Source: Antedon bifida
Lineage: Eukaryota > Echinodermata > Crinoidea > Comatulida > Antedonidae
NCBI GenBank assembly: GCA_963402885.1
Contig: OY727097.1
Location: forward strand, 14,632,001-14,696,000
Direction: 5' to 3'
Length of the DNA: 64,000 nucleotides
This document shows, piece after piece, positions 1 to 11,662 of this stretch. The position numbers and the translations under genes are program-made. The notes beneath the pieces were generated by a model. It worked only from the letters and a program-made list of their open reading frames with translations. It was not told the DNA's origin and made no database searches. Every line of letters begins with the position of its first letter. Positions within the stretch are counted from its first letter, which is position 1.

Positions 1-391
1 ACCATCGAAAATAACAAAGGTGATTCGTCAATACTATGGAAGAAACTAAAAGAGGTCCTTCTAAGCAATACAAAATCAGCCCCAAATTGTATTTCCAATA
101 ATGGAATTACTATCAACAATCCTGACGACATTGCTGATATATTGAATGAACATTTCTCCACAATCGGTGAACGTATGGCGAATGCAACAACCAGTAGTAT
201 ATTTGAATCAAACCAAAACGTCTCTGAGTCAAATTCACTCGAACAATGTATATTGCCAGACATCACAGAAGAATTTGTTCAAAGTCAATATTAGTAATGT
301 CTGCTGGTAAAGCAACAGGTACAGACGACGTCAGTGTAAAAATGCTAAAACTAGCTTACCCACACGTGACAAAGTCATTAACCCATGTCCT
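1..391 (+). pseudogene. Fragment of a non-LTR retrotransposon RT (frameshifted)
   Basis: Frame 1 reads about 97 codons from the window edge, including ILNEHFSTIGERM, a stretch typical of the region before the RT core in CR1/L2-type LINEs, and then stops near 292. The neighbouring frame continues with AGKATGTDDVSVKMLKLA, the RT block written AGKATG.D in related elements. A frameshift separates the two. The fragment ends abruptly where the 5' end of the next LINE begins (GAGAGGGCGC at about 394). Both its 5' part (outside the window) and its 3' part are missing. Confidence 0.75.
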
Positions 392-3300
392 AAAGAGAGG
401 GCGCTGATCAAGCTGCAGCCATCACGTTTTTCTTTTTCTTTCTTCGCTCTCTTCATTTTTTTTTAGTGTGTTTTTTAGTTCGTAGATCCTTTTTGATGTA
501 ATTTGATGATTTTTGATGTTAGTAACTGTACCCGATTGTGCTGTCTCGTGTTTTTAGTCTTGTAAACTGTTTTTTGCGTGTTATACTCTCCGACCAACAA
601 CTTGCAACATAGGCTAGGCTACCCCGCTTCCGGCGACCGCTACAATGTGCAAGCAGAATTCCACCGGCACTCGCTATGATTTAACAACATCTGGAAGCGT
701 GTTCAGAGCTAGGCCTAGAGGAAGGAGAGCAGGGCGGAAAGCACGGCGAAGGATTCCTGTCATATTTAATGTATTCCCGATTGAATCTAAACGGCCTCAC
801 ATTATTAAGGGTAATAATAGAACCCCTGTGAGAACTATTATTCATATTGCAATTTCACAGAAGCAGGATAAAAACAATAGGCTAGCGATAGAGAAGAATA
901 AGCAACAACTTTTGCCTAATTTTTTATTAACGAACGCCCAATCGCTGATCAATAAGCGTGATGAATTTCATCTGTTGATGAATAAGGAATCCGTTAATGT
1001 TGGTATAATTACTGAGAGCTGGTTTTCTACCACCCACCATCAAGACCAACTGGACATACCTGGTTATGCCCTATTCTCCAAATGTCGTGAAGACCGACGT
1101 GGGGGTGGAGTAGCAATCTACACCAAAGATGGCCTCAATGCTCAAGAACTTAAGGTTGCAGCCCCCCCTGAGTTGGAGATTCTTTGGATCAGACTAAGAG
1201 GCACCAGACTACCTAGAGGACTATCGCAAATTGTAGTGTGTGGTATATATATAGTCACAGATTCACCACATCAACAGTTATTGAAAGAACATCTAATCAA
1301 CACAATTGATGAAATTCGCACACGGTCCCCAGATACCGGATTTTGCATAGCTGGTGATTTCAATCGTATGGTGATTGGTGACATTCTTAAAGGCAACGAT
1401 TTTCGTCAAATTGTTAAATTTAACACGCGTAATAATGCTGTTCTTGATCTAATCATTACAAATATGGATGACACGTTTTATACAGCACCATCTGCATTAG
1501 CGCCTATTGGTATGAGCGATCATGTGTGTGTACTATGGAAACCAAAGATCAGACCGCGGCTCAACTCTACAAAGAACATAGTGGTTCGTCCATTTTATGA
1601 ATCAAGAAAATGTGAGTTTGGAAGATGGTTATTAACACAGGATTGGCTTGAGGTGATGAATAGCACTTCTACTCAAGACAAAATGGACGCTCTTTATAAC
1701 ATTTTGAACAGTGCAATAGATAAGTATTTTCCGACAAAAAAAGTAAAAATACACTGTGCTGATAGACCCTGGGTAACTAATTGCATTAGAGACCTAATAG
1801 CTAAGAGGCAGGCCGCTTTTGCTAGGGGGGACACCACACTTTTTAAGAAGTTACGAAATAAAGTAAAACGAGAAATTGAAGTTGCCAAAACTAAGTATTT
1901 TTCAACTAGAATAAGACACCTACGGCACAATGACCCACGAAAATGGCACTCGCAAATTAAAGATTTAACATCATCTAAAATGGGTCGAGATCTAAATATT
2001 AATGTTACAGACATACCCGCCTCTGTTCACATAGGTATCGCCAATGCAATTAATTCCCAGTTTGCTAGCATTAATAATGACATACCCCCACTAGACTATT
2101 GTATTTTACCGGCATATTTGCCATGTAACAGCCCTGTACCGCAAGTTAAAGAATGGGAGGTTTATAATAAGTTAAGAAAAACCAACCCACATAAATCAGT
2201 AGGACCTGATAAAATACCACCCTTAATTCTTAAAGAGTTTGCCCTTGAGTTAAGTGAACCCCTTACTAATATTTTAAATTGCTCATTTAGGGAAGGAAGT
2301 CTCCCCACCCAATGGAAATCAGCTGTGACTGTTCCTATCCCCAAGGTACATCCACCAAAAATTGATAAGTTAAGACCTATCTCGTTAACATCTGCCTTTG
2401 CAAAAGTAGCAGAGCAATTTGTTTGTGAATGGGTGGTATCTGATATCCAGAATAAATTAGATGTAAGACAGTATGGCAATGTCAAAGGGGCATCAACTAG
2501 CCACTACTTAGTACGTCTAGTTCATGATATGTGTGCTGCAGCTGAGGAAGCTCATAACATAGGGACGGTTGTCCTTACGGACTTCACTAAGGCCTTTGAT
2601 CGTATTGAACACAACACCTTAATCAATAAAATCATCGACATTGGAGTCCGTGGGTCAATCGTCCCTTGGATTTGCAGCTTCCTCAGCTGCAGAGAACAAT
2701 GTGTAAAATATAACAACTCCCTATCAAGTGCTATCACGTTAAAAGCTGGTGTCCCCCAGGGGACTAAACTTGGTCCCATTGCATTTCAAATCATGATCAA
2801 TGATGCTGTTAAGGGTGCTAAAACGAATGCTTTAAAATATGTTGATGACCTATCTGTTTATGAAAATCGTAAGATAACACAACCAGGTCACTTGCAGCAT
2901 GATCTTAATGAGTTTCATGATTGGTGTAAAAGGAATGTTATGGACCTGAACCCTGCTAAATGCCAGGCACTACAAATATGTTTTAGTAAAAGGAATATTC
3001 CTGAAAATAAAATTTATATCGGGGGTAACGAACTAGCATTTGTCACCCATGCTAAAATACTTGGAGTCACGTTACAAAATAACTTAAAATGGGATAAGCA
3101 TATTGGGGATATTGTCCTCAAGGCTAATAGGAAGCTTTTCATTTTAAGGAGTCTAAAGAAATTTGGCTTCAACCCTGATGAACTATGCTCTGTCTACTGT
3201 GGGTACATTAGACCCCTCCTTGAATATGCCGATGTCGTATGGCACCCTGGCTTAACCAAATCGCTTAGCAACTCTATAGAATCTGCCCAACGCAGAGCAT

Positions 3301-3745
3301 GCCGTACCATATTGGGAAGGGATTTTAGTTCGTATGACAAAGCTCTAAAGGTCTGTAACATCTCATCCCTCATTGATAGGAGAATAGCTCACAGTCTCAA
3401 ATTTGCCAAGGGAATATCTGAGACTGTTCATTCTGCTGATCTTTTACCGGTGACACGGTTTGAAAGTCATGGGAGGTTGCTCCGTAATAGTAATAACATT
3501 TCACAATTACCATCCAGAACCGCCCGTTTCAGTAACAGTCCAATCCCTTATTTTATCCGCCTGCTTAACGCCTGATCTTCACTCATTTTTGTATCATTTA
3601 TTTTTGTGTATGTTTCAAATTTTGTATATTTTATTGGTCTATGTACATGCATGTAAAAGTTACCCACAATCTGGCCTTTGGCCACTAGTGGTAACTTGTG
3701 GCATGGTGGCGTTTTTTGATGTTTTATATGAAATAAAGAATAATA
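392..3745 (+). mobile_element. CR1/L2-like non-LTR retrotransposon with intact ORF
   Basis: About 250 bp of 5' leader begins GAGAGGGCGC, the same opening as the CR1 element at 11954. One uninterrupted 976-codon ORF follows, then about 170 bp of 3' UTR with an AATAAA at about 3731. The 3' junction lies at 3740-3750, where sequence shared with block B begins. No long poly(A) is present, as is usual for CR1/L2 relatives. No separate ORF1 is seen between leader and ORF2, so the copy may be one-ORF by nature or 5' incomplete. The intact reading frame implies recent insertion. Confidence 0.85.
645..3575 (+). CDS. LINE ORF2: apurinic-type endonuclease plus reverse transcriptase (976 aa)
   Basis: The protein nicks target DNA and reverse-transcribes the element's RNA. 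Endonuclease (about residues 92-300): TNAQSLINK, catalytic-type ITESW (Glu124), AGDFN (Asp238, Asn240), LDLIITN (267-273) and SDH (291-293). RT (about 500-790): KSVGPDKIPPL, PISLTS, VVLTDFTKAFD (Asp646), GVPQGTKLGP (702-711) and the YVDD box (732-735). YVDD with PQGTKLGP marks a CR1/L2-type branch rather than the FADD of classical CR1. A C-terminal thumb-like part follows (GYIRPLLEYADVVW). The N-terminal 60 residues are rich in Arg/Lys. The start is the first ATG of the frame, after the leader. No stop or frameshift occurs, so it may be functional. Confidence 0.9.
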   Translation: MCKQNSTGTRYDLTTSGSVFRARPRGRRAGRKARRRIPVIFNVFPIESKRPHIIKGNNRTPVRTIIHIAISQKQDKNNRLAIEKNKQQLLPNFLLTNAQSLINKRDEFHLLMNKESVNVGIITESWFSTTHHQDQLDIPGYALFSKCREDRRGGGVAIYTKDGLNAQELKVAAPPELEILWIRLRGTRLPRGLSQIVVCGIYIVTDSPHQQLLKEHLINTIDEIRTRSPDTGFCIAGDFNRMVIGDILKGNDFRQIVKFNTRNNAVLDLIITNMDDTFYTAPSALAPIGMSDHVCVLWKPKIRPRLNSTKNIVVRPFYESRKCEFGRWLLTQDWLEVMNSTSTQDKMDALYNILNSAIDKYFPTKKVKIHCADRPWVTNCIRDLIAKRQAAFARGDTTLFKKLRNKVKREIEVAKTKYFSTRIRHLRHNDPRKWHSQIKDLTSSKMGRDLNINVTDIPASVHIGIANAINSQFASINNDIPPLDYCILPAYLPCNSPVPQVKEWEVYNKLRKTNPHKSVGPDKIPPLILKEFALELSEPLTNILNCSFREGSLPTQWKSAVTVPIPKVHPPKIDKLRPISLTSAFAKVAEQFVCEWVVSDIQNKLDVRQYGNVKGASTSHYLVRLVHDMCAAAEEAHNIGTVVLTDFTKAFDRIEHNTLINKIIDIGVRGSIVPWICSFLSCREQCVKYNNSLSSAITLKAGVPQGTKLGPIAFQIMINDAVKGAKTNALKYVDDLSVYENRKITQPGHLQHDLNEFHDWCKRNVMDLNPAKCQALQICFSKRNIPENKIYIGGNELAFVTHAKILGVTLQNNLKWDKHIGDIVLKANRKLFILRSLKKFGFNPDELCSVYCGYIRPLLEYADVVWHPGLTKSLSNSIESAQRRACRTILGRDFSSYDKALKVCNISSLIDRRIAHSLKFAKGISETVHSADLLPVTRFESHGRLLRNSNNISQLPSRTARFSNSPIPYFIRLLNA

Positions 3746-4552
3746 TATTAATGATATATTGAAACATTGTATGTTAATTAGTCACCTTAACCTTACCATA
3801 TACGATGATTTAAAATTCTGAGTTTTAGTATTATAGTATTACAGTTGAAGTTCTGTGAGCGGCCTCCTCCCTTAATATAAAGGCCGTACTTTCATAAGCC
3901 CGTTTGTTCTTCATCTAATTAGTAGACCTCCTGTAAGCAGTCATCTCACGTGAGAGGCCGCGGCAAATTTGGTTACAAGACATTAGATTGTTTGTATGGT
4001 ATTTACCTCCCTGTAAGCGGCCACCCAAAAAAATCGTATTGACTTTTGACAACAAGGCAAGTTTTAGTTAGTGTTTACCGACCGACCGACATAGTGAGCT
4101 GTAGAGTCCGTTTTGCACGCGTCTAAAAATACAATGTTGATACTTATATTGTGCTTTATATATTAGCTTTATTTCGAAGCGGTTTTAAAAATATTCCTGT
4201 GTTTTTTTAGATGAGATGAGAAAACTACACAGATTTTGACCAACCGATTTGTTTGAAAATCATAAATAATACTAAATCATCTGATTATAAATTAAATGGA
4301 GAGTATAGAGGCTAGTTGCGTTCAGAAAGCCGAAAAATATCGTGCATAGCCATAATACGTGATTTTGACCCTCTATCGGCAGAACCTCCTGTAATCGGCC
4401 ACTGTTCAATTCCATAAAGTAATCAATTAATAGGAGTTGATACCTTAGTGCTTATAACAGCCAAGGTCTATAGTCTACTTTAGTTAAGTATAGTAAGTCA
4501 ACATGAATTCCAGAAAAGTGAGTAACCTGCTACATAACAAACACTGAATGTA

Positions 4553-4769
4553 AAAAAATTATTTTGCTCGCAGTTTGTAAATTTGTAATTGTATATTCTT
4601 TATTTTTTTAATGCATTTTTGTATATATATATATTTTTATATTGGATGTTTGTGTAAATTTTGCTCGTTTTGGTATATATTTTATGTTAATGTTACTGGA
4701 CGCAATTCAGTTTTGTACTGCAATGTCTTTGTTTTAATAAACCAGAATAAATAAAAAAAAAAAAAAAAA
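4553..4769 (+). mobile_element. Short poly(A) retroposed insertion with target-site duplication
   Basis: A 217-bp segment ends in AATAAACCAGAATAAATAAA and a run of A. It is flanked by the 7-bp direct repeat GAATGTA (4546-4552 and 4770-4776). Block B has the uninterrupted site (CACTGAATTTATAGTTTTCC). It is therefore a 5'-truncated LINE tail or SINE-like retrocopy that arrived after the A/B duplication. No coding sequence is recognised. Confidence 0.75.
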
Positions 4770-6479
4770 GAATGTATAGTTTTCCGAAGAATGCGCTACA
4801 TGGCTAAATTAAACTAAATTTGAACTCATCAAGCCCAAAGACGTTCATTTTTGTCGCAAATACTGTAATAGCAAATGCAAGCGTAATCAACTGAAAAAAA
4901 GATATTTAGGCCTAGCCTAGATGTCATAAGTAAGTCCATTAATTACAATTGTCACGGCTGGTCTCTTCAGAAAATAGCGAACCTACAAAACCCTCTTGCT
5001 ATGGGCTTGCACTTCACCGTGAGTTCTCCTCGTTAACGCACACCCTGTAACTAAAATGAAATACACATACTCTATGACCCGAAAAAAAATGTGTATAGTG
5101 TGTCTATTCTGTGTCATACAATATTAAGAGCGAATAACCAATAAGTAAAGGTTAATATTCTATTCTGTTCCGTTTATTCAGTAAGGCCTACATTTTACTC
5201 AGATACGTGTTAATTTTCATTATGATCACACGATTACGAAATCAACAACAGTTGACCACATACGAATGACAATCGGTTCTTTTTAGTGGGCTGAATTATT
5301 AACAATAATTGATTTAAACGGCCACCAACTGTCAGTACTCAGTTAATAAAAGTCCAAGTCCCGCTTGTACAGAGAACTTTTACAGATACAATATCATTTC
5401 ACTATAAATCTTTGATATCATGTGTATATAAACAACACTGGATTTGTTTACAATTGTCATGTCACGGCAATACGATTGAGTTTCATAGGAAACAAAGTTG
5501 TAGAGATTATAAGTTTCTGAAATATACTGTAGTGCTGCTGCTGTGTTATCTGAGAAAGTTTATAATCTAATGACATTATGTGTTCAATTATCTTAACACA
5601 AATACCAATTGAAATGCCTTTTAAATATGTCTACTATAATCTTTTCCATACAAACAATGAAAACGCATATCCATCATTACTAAGTAAGGTATCAGGGATA
5701 GGTATATGGCTTCAGGTTGATGTGCGTACTTACATTTTCATCACATTGAACCTGTACGTTCTATCACTTAAACTATTAAGATTACACACCTGTTCATGTG
5801 CGCCATATTATTGCTCATATATTCTTTACCAAAAAAGAAATTTTGCAAGCACGGTTAATGTATTGATTCAACATTACTTTGTTTACCAATTGGGATTGCA
5901 TATCCATGTGAAGTGATAATTATATTAATAAGGTACACTTGCGAAACCAAATTTCCAGATGTCTCTCTGTATGCTGCTACCATTAGCATAAACTGCATTG
6001 TCAACTTTATTCTTGGTTCTTAATAACAACAGGGGCTAAATTTGAACCAGAACACTGGGGTGGTAACCCCATTTCATCACAAAAGATGCCCTTGGTTCTT
6101 TATAATCCCGTTTAAAACTAGTTGTGGCGCAAGGATATTCGCGACAGGGGGATATGCGAGCGAAGCGAGCATCACTTGGCTGATGGCCAGGGGACCGCCA
6201 AGGGGCCCGCGCCCCAGTATGGGTGAATCCCTCGAAAGCAACGTTCTAGCGTTATTTGAGGCCGTTTTAATCAGATTTAGAAGAGGAAACTTTTGTCACT
6301 TTTTATGGCATTGTGGGCAAAATACATTGCACGAGGTCCGATGGTATGCGTGACTGTGTTTAAATAAATGCTTTCAATTTTAAATTTTTTTTATTTAAAG
6401 TTCAGTATAAGTCTATATTTATCGGCTAAATTTTATCATAGAACATTTATACGAACCGCGAACGTATGATGTACCCACG

Positions 6480-7067
6480 CACAGTGGGCAAGAATCAAAA
6501 TTGTGCCGAACGTCCAAAATGGTAAATGTGACAATCCAAACTTGTTAATATTGTGTTAGGAAAAGATATCTTAAATTTTATAAATCCACTAATAATTTTA
6601 TGTTTATGTAATTTTATTAGTGTCTTGTAACCATGGAAACTGTGAGAAACCATAAAATTTCACTTAAAAAGAGCAAAAAAACAACAGTTTTTATAAATTT
6701 GCTGTTATTTTCTTCTAAAATAAAAGCAATGAATTTGATACTGCATGATGTTTTTTTCTGTTATTAATCATATTAGGCAGTAAACATTTTAATTATTGCT
6801 TTATTTTGGGGTTAAAGGTCACTAAATGCACCAAATACAAAAAAATCGTATTTTTAAAATAAAACCATTAAAATAGTTTAGATTCACAAATTTACCAAAA
6901 CTGTTGTTTTTACTCTTTTTAAGTGAAATTTACCAAATATAAAATTATTAGTGGATTTATATAATTTAAGATATCTTCTTCCTAATATCAATATTAAAAA
7001 GTTTGGATTGCCACATTTACCATTTTTGGACTTTTGACACACTTTGAATTGATTCTGGCCCACCGTG
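6480..7067. mobile_element. Inverted-repeat (MITE-like) element
   Basis: The left end CACAGTGGGCAAGAATCAA and the right end, reverse-complemented CACGGTGGGCCAGAATCAAT, start arms of roughly 200 bp that also share GTCCAAAA.TGGTAAAT and the region around ATTATTAGTGGATTTATA. The centre includes TTTGATACTGCATG. Block B (29290-29725) keeps the centre and right arm but not the left end. There is no transposase. The ends suggest a DNA transposon, family undetermined. Confidence 0.6.
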
Positions 7068-7233
7068 CTACGGGCCAAGAGGTATTAATTTTATTATTCT
7101 AATTTTTTTTAATCGGTAATCGTGACCCTTTATAACTTGTTGTTGTATATGATGTGCCAGCGTGCGCGATATTGGTACATGCTACGTTCTAGGCGTTGGA
7201 GTAGTAAACAACCTAATGAAAGTGACAGTGGGT

Positions 7234-8296
7234 CTGTTACTGCTGAAAAATTAAAAATAATCGATTTTCCTAAGTACCACAAACCACAGAATTAACCGCG
7301 TTGCAACTGAAAATTTTCTCCGACGTTGGTAATGGTAATCGCTTTTTAAACAAGGCCAACAGCCATAAGTCGCGTGCTCTCAGAAAAAAATGAACTTTCA
7401 AAAAGTAATGTACTTTAAACATTTTCTGTACATCAAAACAGTTCAAAAAGTACAGAAAAGCGATAAAACGTATAGTGATACCGGACCGACAGACAGACCG
7501 ACAGACACACCGACCGACCGACATAGTGAACTATTGAGTCGCGTCCACGCGATTAAAAACACGTAATCCATACCCACAACGCAGTTCAAGTTATTGAAGG
7601 CCGATGAGAGTTGGTTTGTTTACATCCTATCGCTGCCTAAAACTCTCACATGTAGGATTAAAAATTGAACTCTGACGTAAATTATATATATTATTTGTAA
7701 ATTAAACATCTAGGCCTATTACCGTACCACATACAACAGAACAATGATGTATTAATAAGGGCACGTCGGCGAGAAAGTTCGTTTCGCCGTTGGTTCTTCT
7801 ACTCTAGGGCCTAGCTGGGCTATAATTTCTACCGAAAACAACAGGCCTAAAAAAGGTCATACAAAACATCGTTAGCCTGGACTGGGATGGATGTAACAGT
7901 GTACTTGTAACGTAGAATCCTGGAGTCTCTCGGTATAATTCTCCCGCCCCCCTTCCCCCCTCCCCTCCACAAAATAATAACAATCAAAATGTTATCTCAT
8001 CGGTCCACATCGTTGTTTTGCTGATTATCGTCGATTGCGCAAATAAACAGCATGCTTTGTGAGTGAGGGTTGCCTACTCTAGAGGTCAAAGTGTGGTCAG
8101 TTATCGCTATTTGTATTGCAGCTCAAAACTGCTCCGTAATAATCGATTAAAACAAGAAATAATCGGTTAAAACACGCAATGGATTGAGTGTTTTTAATCG
8201 GTTATTTCATTTTGCGCCGTTTCTGCTGCCCAAAAATAATCGATTAAAAAAATAATCGGTTAATAACCGAATATTCCTGCTCAGCAGAAACAGGCC
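7234..8296. mobile_element. hAT-like non-autonomous DNA element with 8-bp target duplication
   Basis: The insertion is flanked by CAGTGGGT at 7226-7233 and 8297-8304. Block B shows the empty site (GTGACATTGGGTAGACTTG). The ends share CTGTT(A/T)CTGCTGA in inverted orientation, offset by three bases. The 8-bp duplication is the hallmark of hAT elements; the family call is inference. There is no transposase frame. Inside lies a reverse-orientation copy of the GTCGCGTGGACGCGAC / GTCGGTCTGTCTGTC repeat (7440-7555), and AATAATCGATTAAAA / AATAATCGGTTAA motifs near the right end. Confidence 0.6.
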
Positions 8297-8721
8297 CAGT
8301 GGGTAGACTTGTAAATGGTAGTTGCGAATGAATTGCCGTTTCTTACAAAGGGAGCATACGTACCGCCTCTCGTAACTACGCATTTTGGTCCTTGGATGTA
8401 TATAGCATGGCCCTCGGATGTCGACGCGTAAGCTGGTCCAACTTCTAAATATAGAGTTACTGTATAAATGTTTCTTACAAAGGGACACCGCCAGACAAAT
8501 GCGTCCTATCACTAGTAAGTAACTTGATTCACATTTTGGTTCTTGAAACTTTGATACAGCGCAGATATCGACACGTGAACCGCAATGAAAATGAGACGTT
8601 TTAAAATAAATTATTAAATATAATATTAAATATTAGTAGGGCTAATAATAATTTTCCTCAGAAATTATGAGGACGGTACTTCTGCACACGTTTATGAGTG
8701 AGAATCAATAAGGCATTTATC

Positions 8722-8906
8722 GAAAATGCAGACCGTCTTAAAATTACTTAACATGTTTCGAGAAATATATTCTCATCATCAGAACTGTAATCAAAGCCTA
8801 GAGTATTTGTATACCTACTACACAGTTGCGTTTAAATGAGTCAATAATTATCATGAGAATATATTTATCGAAACATGTCACGTAATTTAAGACGGTCTGC
8901 ATTTTC
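8722..8906. repeat. Snap-back inverted repeat (copy in block A)
   Basis: The arms at about 8722-8780 and 8850-8906 (AAAATGCAGACCGTCTTAAA and its complement, then ACATGTTTCGA.AAATATATT) flank a centre of about 70 bp containing ATCAGAACTGTAATCAAAGC. A second copy stands at 30328-30519 in block B, so it predates the duplication. It is a small foldback element with no coding capacity. Confidence 0.7.
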
Positions 8907-8934
8907 ATAACATGTCTTATGATATGTTATGGTC

Positions 8935-9275
8935 TAACCACTGTTAAGATTATTAAATCTTTGGAGGTGTGCTACAACAACTCATTGAGAATATTGCTAG
9001 GCTTTACCTAAGCACTGTAGTGCTAGTAATATGTTTGCCACGAGGAGAATTCCCTCTTTCTACGAGCATGTACGCAAGTGCGTCTATGGTTTTAGATTAA
9101 GAGTTGTGAATTGTGAAATCCACGAACTATTTGTTCCGATATTCAAATCTCTACACTAAGTGGGAAAAAATCCTATTTTAGTTTGATTTTCCGGTTTTGT
9201 ATTATTTGTTGTTGTATATAATAGTATATATGGAATATTTATTCTGAAATAAAGTGATCAAATCAAATCATATAT
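8935..9275 (+). pseudogene. L1-like LINE C-terminal fragment and 3' tail
   Basis: The decayed reading contains KHCSASNMFATRRIPSFYEH. It matches RHCSASIMFVLNDVPSFDEF encoded on the minus strand within 35457-36436, so both belong to one family. It ends in GAAATAAAGTGATCAAATCA. It is absent from block B, which reads straight through (CTTATGATATTATTGATCATC). It is a 5'-truncated insertion after the block duplication. Confidence 0.6.
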
Positions 9276-10151
9276 TATTGATTCTCACTCGTAATTTTGG
9301 TGGTATTATATGTTTATGTAATTAATACACAGTGAAAAAGCTTATTTTAGTATCCTATATATAGTAATACATTTTTCTATAAAATTTAAAGAGAAGATGG
9401 AATTTAAAATCAGTTACAAAAGCCGACGATACGAGAGAATTACAAGTTTGAAAAAACACCCACTTGTTCTTTTCAAAACACATTGCACATCGGCGAGGTC
9501 CGATGGCATGCGTGACTGGCGAAACAACGCAACAAAAATGTTGGCTGAACAAAAATTGCATGTTTTGTTGTACTGTAGGCTTATCAGTAGGCCTACAATG
9601 AAACGTGTATTTTATGTACCCAACGGTACAAAGTGTCATACAAATCGTACATTTAATAATTCGAACAGCCTAGATCGTGAACGTAATTCGTACGCTTTTG
9701 TTGTAGCGTACGTATACACAGTACACGACGTACGCGTCGGTAAATTCGCCGGGGAAGTAACTATACGCATTTTGGTCCCTGGATGGAAGATGTGTATTAA
9801 GCGTAAACCGTGTCATCATGTGTTTGTAATTACTACTTTAATTGTACTGATTGGAATAATTAATCAGTATTTAATAATGCTTGCCCTAATCAATGTTAGT
9901 TACATTGAAAACCTCATCCAAAATGCGATGTAAATCCACTCAACAATTTGTTGAATGGCAAGAGGAGACATGGGTCGGCTAATTCACTTGCTATTGTTTG
10001 TCTTTTTTTAACAATATTTTGATGACGAAGCAACAGTTAGTGTAAAGTCAGAGTGACAATAGTTATAATAATTATTGTTTTAGATTTGTAATAATTACGT
10101 CAAGAATAGCCTCTTCCCTAGTAGCTATGTCAACTACTTGACTTGACTATT

Positions 10152-11662
10152 CTGCCCTGATTTACGAAAGGGCATTATCTCAAAAAATGTAGTTTTGAGT
10201 AAATAAGCAAAACGTGTTTGAGTTTATCTTTAAAAATCTAAAGACAAATTAATGGTTTTTCAGTTATAATAGGTATTAGTACATATATAGAAAATATGTA
10301 ACATGAATTTTATTTTAATACTTTATTTTTTAGGGGGTCAAAATTGAGATAATTCCTTCTTGTAAATTATTCATACTAACTAATAACAATAGATAATTTA
10401 ACAAAAGGCATTATCTCTATATTTACATAGAATGTACACTACAAAACATCTAATAGCACAAGACAAATATGTTGCATTAGGGATAGGTTAAAGTTAAGGA
10501 GAGTGAGTAACATGTGGCCGTTGGGCGAGGGGTGGGGAGGGTGTTTGTTGGGGTGGGGATGGGTTTAGGGGGGCGGGATTGTGGTACTCGCTTTGGAAGG
10601 ATTTCATGAAATTTGATGACAAAAAAATAAAAAAAACATTTATAAAAACTCGATGTACAGTGATTTTATCGTATTTTCTCTCTTGATACAGATTATTGCT
10701 TTATGCATTATATTTACAAGTTTTGTATTTGATATATTTATTCGTTTTCTAACAGATTGCGTACGTTTGAAGTTGGTCGATTTTTCCAAAAGTTTTCTGT
10801 TTGTGGAATCAATTTCTTTATTATGTTGTCTTTTTTAATTTGTGGAATTCCTGTTTTTCTTTAAAAACTCTCTAGACATATAACTGGTATCCATATATTC
10901 ACATTTCCGGTTTAATTTTGTTTCAACTTTTTAAAATAGTACTTCTTTAAATGGAATTCAATGTAATGACTACGCTTGCTTACAGCCACACCCAAAAAGC
11001 TCTATTCAATCAAAATGTAATTCAAAAGACTAAAATACAAATTTCCCAATGCCATTGTTTTATAACAAAAGTTGCTTGACATTGATTTAAATATCAATTG
11101 GAAAACACTACAAATGACCATTGGACTTTTTTTTACATTTTCAACATTTTCAAGGATAATAACGAAGACATAAGTAATAAAAAGTAATAAACTTAGGCCT
11201 ACTCATTCAATAGGCACTTGAAAATGTTCTTTGTAGTCATGTTTTTCCATTTTAGTTTGGTATCCACATAAATTTATGTTAGTGTTGTCAAATACAATAT
11301 TTTGATTAAAAGATTCAATTTATTTTAGTTAACATCTACAAACATAGTTTGAGCGTGGTAATTAGCATGCATAAAGTCAACCTCTGATTGGATAATTGTT
11401 ACTGCTTCAGTGTGCAGTCAAGCGATCATTTCCTGTTGTGTATTGTTTTTTTAAGATAATGCTTTCTGCTGAATTTTTTGTAGGTATGAATAAAGATAAT
11501 GCCCAAGCTGATTTTAATTTTTTAAATATTTTTAATATTTATAGAAAACATTTTTAGTAGCTGTTAAGTTTAAATGATAGATTATACCCTCAAAAGTCAT
11601 GTAAGACAAAAATCTCAATTTTGAAAAAAATTGAGATAATGCCCTTTCGTAAATCAGGGCAG
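10152..11662. mobile_element. Non-autonomous DNA transposon with ~31-bp terminal inverted repeats
   Basis: Both ends read inward CTGCCCTGATTTACGAAAGG followed by GCATTATCTCA. The flanking direct repeat is TATT (10148-10151 and 11663-11666). Block C (about 40870-40905) carries the site without the insert (ACTTGACTTC.GG.GGGCTTGACAAAGTG), which confirms the boundaries. Copies of the GGCATTATCT motif also occur inside (near 10335 and 10405). There is no transposase; the longest frame is 61 codons. A very G-rich stretch lies at 10523-10577. The superfamily is undetermined. Confidence 0.8.

Noticed and set aside
5578..5916. 112-codon open frame in block A
   Set aside because: Block B is interrupted by the inverted duplication and has many changes here. 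Chance open frame in intron.
9397..9933. 178-codon open frame in block A
   Set aside because: The matching stretch of block B (from about 30655) has indels that break the frame, and no domain is visible. It belongs to an old repeat whose phrase GCGAGGTCCGATGGCATGCG recurs, slightly changed, near 6330.
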